A stretch of DNA of 64,000 nt from Cyclobacterium qasimii M12-11B (GTDB lineage: Bacteria > Bacteroidota > Bacteroidia > Cytophagales > Cyclobacteriaceae): the NCBI RefSeq assembly GCF_000427295.1, contig NZ_ATNM01000136.1, forward strand, positions 95,821 through 159,820, read 5' to 3'. A program made the translations under genes and the position numbers. The notes beneath the pieces are model-generated. The model saw only the letters and a list, made by a program, of their open reading frames with translations. It ran no database searches and was not told the origin of the DNA. Shown here one piece after another: positions 60,517-64,000 of the stretch. Every line of letters begins with the position of its first letter. Within the stretch, counting starts at the first letter, position 1.

Positions 60517-61137
60517 TTAATCTCTGGTCAGTTCTACCCATGAAAAGCTACCACAGCCATTATTTAAATCATTGGGGTTTGTAGGATCAGTAGTATTCTC
60601 AATATAAGATTGAGATTCGCTATCATAAAATGGTTGACAAAAGTAAAACTTATCTGTTGACAATTGAGTGAAAACAAATTTACTATACAAACCAGCATTA
60701 AAGGAATTAAGTAAGCTGTTACGGCAGATCACGTAATCAGTACCAACAACTAAAATCTCAAAGATACTCCCATTTATATTTATAAACGAACTAGTAATTG
60801 TATAAGGGTCTCCAAAATTGGATGTCCATACCCCAACTATTTTACCAATTAAACCACATTCATCAATTTCACCATCACCATTGTTATCAATATTGTCATC
60901 ACATATTTCATCTGCTCCTGGATAAGCTGTGGCATTATCATCATCAAAATCAGTATTATCAGAAACATAATCAGAAGGTGCCGTACACACTAGTTGTGTA
61001 CTGTTTGGATTGCCAAACCCATCTCCATCAGCATCTTCATACCAAGTTTGTTGTAGACAGTTATCTCCATTATCACAGGATCCAAGAATTGTAATTGTAA
61101 ATATAAAAAGTAAATAAATTGATTTTTGATACTTCAT
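60517..61137 (-). CDS. Lipoprotein with MopE-type Ca-binding repeat
   Basis: The frame runs from 61212, but the ATG at 61137 begins MKYQKSIYLLFIFTITILGSC, a lipoprotein signal (Cys21), giving 206 residues. The first half has an EF-like acidic repeat (DADGDGFGNP, DFDDDNATAYPGADEICDD, NIDNNGDGEIDEC), the putative metal-binding motif of MopE proteins. The second half (WTSNFGDPYTITSSF) is a beta-rich segment of unknown type. Such proteins are usually surface-exposed and bind calcium or copper. No neighbours point to a pathway. Confidence 0.78.
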   Translation of the reverse strand: MKYQKSIYLLFIFTITILGSCDNGDNCLQQTWYEDADGDGFGNPNSTQLVCTAPSDYVSDNTDFDDDNATAYPGADEICDDNIDNNGDGEIDECGLIGKIVGVWTSNFGDPYTITSSFININGSIFEILVVGTDYVICRNSLLNSFNAGLYSKFVFTQLSTDKFYFCQPFYDSESQSYIENTTDPTNPNDLNNGCGSFSWVELTRD

Positions 61138-61374
61138 GTTTTTCAATTTTCGAGTATGGTCGTTTTTTTTTATAATCCTAAAAGTAGTAATAACAAAAGA
61201 GTTGCTACCCACCTTCTTCTAAAGGCATTAGAATTATTACAGGAAAGGTGATAAAAATACCTGACAGCAAGAGACAAAAAGAATTTTCAATCGAATTTTA
61301 CCCTTTTTAAAAGCATTGCAAATTTATATCTGGGAAGGTGATTTGGGTTTAGTGACTTAATAGTAATTCTATAA

Positions 61375-62631
61375 TTATACATTGATCCTATTTTTAAAAT
61401 TTAATGGCAAATTAAAGATGAAATTACTACCCTTTCCGATTACACTTTCTACCCAAATATTTCCACCAAGCTTTTCTACAAATTCCCGGCAAAGAACTAA
61501 ACCAAGTCCCGAACCTTTTTCATTCGCGGTGCCTAAAGAGGTGATATTGGTGGAGATGTCAAAAAGTTTATCAGCTGTTTCTTCACTCATCCCTATTCCA
61601 TTGTCAGCAATAGTAATTTCAACCTGCTGCTCATTTGTAGCCGTTATAACATTTATATTTCCTCCAGGATTTGTGAATTTAATAGCATTTGAAATTAAAT
61701 TTCTCAAAATAGTTTTCAAAATATTTTCATCAGTATAAAATGCTATTTCTTTTGTCGTGGTATATTTCAAAGTGATATTTTTAGCAATTGAGAGCGTTTT
61801 CTCAAGATCTATTATTTCAAGGATAACTTCTGACAAAATAATTTTTTCTGGCCTGAAGCTTAGTCCACCGGTTTGAGAATTGGCCCAATTCAATAAGTTA
61901 TCAAGTAAAGTCAGGGTACTTTTAGCTGTCGAATTTATTATTTCTATGTATTTTTCAGATTGTTCATTGTCAGCAACATTTTCATGCTCATTTTTAGAGA
62001 GCAATTCCGAAAGGCCTATTATATTATTAAAAGGGCCTCTTAAATCATGCGCGATGATTGAAAATAATTTGTCCTTGGTGGCATTAATCTCTCTGAATCG
62101 CCCCTCACTTTTTTTTAAGGCCAGTTCTGCTTTTTTGCTTTCGGAAATATCACGAATCACCCCAATTAGAAACTTTTTTCCTGAAGCATCAATAAACCGT
62201 GACTTTCGAGTGGAAATCATTCTGGTTTGACCTCTTACTGTAAGAGACTCTTCGTTTGTATTGTCAACTCCATCCTTAAGTACTTTGTTATCAATTTTTA
62301 AAAAACTTTCCCGCTCATCCGGAGGAACATTTTCAGCCAATGTTTTCCCTATTACCTCAGCTCTTGAAAGCTTAAAAATTTCACAAAAGGCATCATTAAC
62401 TAAGATTAATTTACTTTGATCATCCTTTACGAATACAGAATCACCCATATTGTTAAGTACTGTATGTGTGAACTTCTCGCTTTCTTCCTCCTTTTCATTA
62501 ATCGTTAATGATTCAATATCTTGCTTTACTTTTTCTCCTAGAACGGAAGCTTTGGATCGAAGTACCTCATTTTGCTTTTTGAGTGCGGCGATCTGATTTT
62601 CTAATTCTTGGTATGTTGGCTTTTTATTCAT
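61375..62631 (-). CDS. PAS-domain sensor histidine kinase (soluble)
   Basis: A 418-residue kinase with no membrane segment. Residues 5-40 form a coiled coil (QELENQIAALKKQNEVL). A PAS domain spans about 55-165 (VFVKDDQSKLILVNDAFCEIF and IRDISESKKAE). The H box is FSIIAHDLRGPFNN with His195; the N box LRNLISNAIKF with Asn311; G boxes DNGIGMSEE and GSGLGLVLCREF. No response regulator is adjacent, so it is an orphan kinase. It probably senses a cytoplasmic signal through the PAS pocket. Confidence 0.92.
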   Translation of the reverse strand: MNKKPTYQELENQIAALKKQNEVLRSKASVLGEKVKQDIESLTINEKEEESEKFTHTVLNNMGDSVFVKDDQSKLILVNDAFCEIFKLSRAEVIGKTLAENVPPDERESFLKIDNKVLKDGVDNTNEESLTVRGQTRMISTRKSRFIDASGKKFLIGVIRDISESKKAELALKKSEGRFREINATKDKLFSIIAHDLRGPFNNIIGLSELLSKNEHENVADNEQSEKYIEIINSTAKSTLTLLDNLLNWANSQTGGLSFRPEKIILSEVILEIIDLEKTLSIAKNITLKYTTTKEIAFYTDENILKTILRNLISNAIKFTNPGGNINVITATNEQQVEITIADNGIGMSEETADKLFDISTNITSLGTANEKGSGLGLVLCREFVEKLGGNIWVESVIGKGSNFIFNLPLNFKNRINV

Positions 62632-63355
62632 TTATTTAATTGTGACCAAGAGCAATCTTATTCAATTACGTACCCCTGTTTCGGATTCACTATTATTCTT
62701 ACTTTCAATCCAACTCTTTTACCTTTCAAACTTAACCGGATTCTCTCTCGAAAGATTTATTTTAACAAATTCATTAATTTGGAGATGCATTCCTTATTTC
62801 ATCCTATTTTTTAAAATACAATTGAATGAATATTACAAAACATTAAAGGAAATGCAATATCTTTTAATACTAAATTAACCTTTATTTTCCAATTAATATC
62901 TTTAATCTATGAAAAAGACCCTACCATCATTGAAAAGACTTGTCAATTATTGATAGGTGTTACTTTAAATTTCAATAAAATTAGCAAGTCGGTAGTTTTA
63001 CTCGAAAAATTAAAAATTCACAATGAAAACATTCCTGCTAAGGAATAAAATCACCCATTACAAAGCCATCAAATTAAATACTGAAAGCGAAAATAGCCCT
63101 CCATTTATCCAAACCACTTTCAGCTGCTTATTTAACCGGATTGAAACAAGGCAAAGGAAGGTCGCTCTTGAGGGTGCCTAACAATTTCGATTTGGAACAT
63201 TATTTATTCGTGTTGAAACACAGGAATTTACATTGTTTACCTATTTGTACACTTGGTCAACTTCTTTAAATGTCATGAAAATCATAATGTAAAAAAGCTG
63301 AAATTACACAAGCCTTTTGTATCTTTCCCCTTTTACAACTCAGAAACCCAATTTT
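62632..63355. other. Intergenic region with one possible short frame
   Basis: About 720 bases between the kinase and DUF2911 genes. A 52-codon plus-strand frame (ATG at 63023, TAA at 63179-63181; MKTFLLRNKITHYK start) is the only candidate. It has no recognised motif, and I do not call it a gene. Confidence 0.35.
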
Positions 63356-63967
63356 ATGAAAAATTCGAAATCTCTTTACCTGGCTTTGACACTATCTATT
63401 TTGATGGTCTTTTCAGCCTCTTATCAATCCCATGCCCAGCTTCAAGCCCCAGCACCAAGCCCATCAAGCTCCGTATCACAAAATGTAGGCTTCACTAAGA
63501 TTAGTATAGATTATTCCTCACCTGCAGTAAAAGGTAGAACTGTATTTGGTGACCTCGTTCCTTATGGTACTCCTTGGAGAGCCGGTGCCAATGCACCAAC
63601 AACCATTGAATTCAGTACAGCCGTAAACATCGCAGGAAAAACAGTAAACGCTGGTAAATACTCTGTATTTATTACTCCTGCACAATCCGGTGACTGGACC
63701 ATTCATCTCAACAGCAAAGGCAATGCTATCTACGCCTATATTCAGGATGAAAAAGTAAATTCAACTGCTCTAGCAAGTGATGATGCTGTGGCCATAAAAG
63801 TAAGTCCTGCAAAAACCATGGACGCACAAGAAAGACTTTCTTATTCCATTTCCGCAGAGGACAATAAAGTTGCCAAAGTTACCTTTGGCTGGGATAAAGT
63901 GAAACTTTCCTTTATGGTAGATACACAAGTAGATCAATTAATGGAAGGCTTCAAGGGAGCTTTTTAA
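63356..63967 (+). CDS. DUF2911-domain secreted protein
   Basis: The frame opens at 63317, but the ATG at 63356 begins a signal peptide (MKNSKSLYLALTLSILM, ending SHAQ) and is preferred, giving 203 residues. DUF2911 motifs: VGFTKISIDYSSPAVKGRTVFG, PYGTPWRAGANAPTTIEF and the GNAIYAYIQDEKV/VKLSFMVD strands. A periplasmic or outer-membrane beta-sandwich of unknown function, widespread in this phylum. Ends 33 bases before the window edge. Confidence 0.9.
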   Translation: MKNSKSLYLALTLSILMVFSASYQSHAQLQAPAPSPSSSVSQNVGFTKISIDYSSPAVKGRTVFGDLVPYGTPWRAGANAPTTIEFSTAVNIAGKTVNAGKYSVFITPAQSGDWTIHLNSKGNAIYAYIQDEKVNSTALASDDAVAIKVSPAKTMDAQERLSYSISAEDNKVAKVTFGWDKVKLSFMVDTQVDQLMEGFKGAF

Positions 63968-64000
63968 CAAAAAAAATAATTTAGTCATAAAAAACCTCTT

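Noticed and set aside
63023..63181. 52-codon plus-strand frame before the DUF2911 gene
   Set aside because: No motif, no promoter and too short to support without comparison.
1..64000. CRISPR arrays, tRNA/rRNA genes, insertion sequences and phage genes
   Set aside because: Looked for repeat arrays, transposase motifs and structural RNA patterns; none was seen by eye. A dedicated scan is needed for certainty.

Overview
The window looks like a chromosomal piece of a marine, polysaccharide-degrading member of the Bacteroidota, most likely family Cyclobacteriaceae (inference). The support is two SusC/SusD pairs, many lipoproteins with a Cys lipobox, TAnnTTTG-type promoter boxes, weak Shine-Dalgarno signals, low GC, a GH97 enzyme, beta-helix and beta-propeller carbohydrate enzymes, a DUF1501/PSCyt pair, and Tat-exported Gfo/Idh/MocA and SGNH proteins. 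I saw no tRNA, rRNA, CRISPR array, insertion sequence or phage module.

Layout. 0-5.6 kb: housekeeping and stress genes (partial gene, VOC protein, DEAD-box helicase, AlkD-like repair protein, VOC lipoprotein, AraC regulator, membrane-anchored MepA-like peptidase). 5.7-21.8 kb: mostly minus-strand accessory genes (GH97, serine hydrolase, adenylate cyclase-TPR-AraC fusion, two paralogous SGNH lipoproteins, an IMP dehydrogenase resembling the Tritrichomonas foetus enzyme, a beta-helix protein with a PDZ-like tail, cytochrome b561-like protein, esterase, FabZ-like protein). 22-27 kb: minus-strand susCD pair 1. 27.6-34.1 kb: GNAT, M14 carboxypeptidase, DUF1501 and PSCyt1/PSCyt2/PSD1 proteins. 34.9-39.9 kb: plus-strand susCD pair 2. 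40-50.3 kb: a broken XRE regulator, an exported polysaccharide pyruvyl transferase-like protein, then a hexuronate locus made of a TRAP transporter (minus) divergent from altronate dehydratase, SDR mannonate/fructuronate oxidoreductase, mannonate dehydratase and an exported oxidoreductase (plus). 50.5-64 kb: NAD(P)-binding protein, beta-propeller amidohydrolase, AAC(3)-like acetyltransferase, rhodanese-rhodanese-Dps operon, SGNH and beta-propeller glycosidase pair, methionine aminopeptidase, MopE-motif lipoprotein, PAS histidine kinase and a DUF2911 protein.

How the parts fit. susCD pair 2 would import an oligosaccharide. The TRAP system would import free uronates. UxaA, the SDR and UxuA would convert tagaturonate- or fructuronate-derived acids to 2-keto-3-deoxygluconate. 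LacI/GalR-type operator-like palindromes lie upstream of susC2 and at the uxaA leader, which suggests one repressor may control uptake and catabolism together.

Sequence quality. Nine long genes (23.8, 31.1, 34.9, 40.6, 47.7, 52.1, 57.6, 58.5 and 9.0 kb) are each split by a missing single base, in one case two. Nearly all gaps lie in A/T homopolymers, and adding the base back always gives a full-length protein in frame. I read these as deletion-type sequencing or assembly errors, not nine independent pseudogenes, and I annotate the reconstructed genes.
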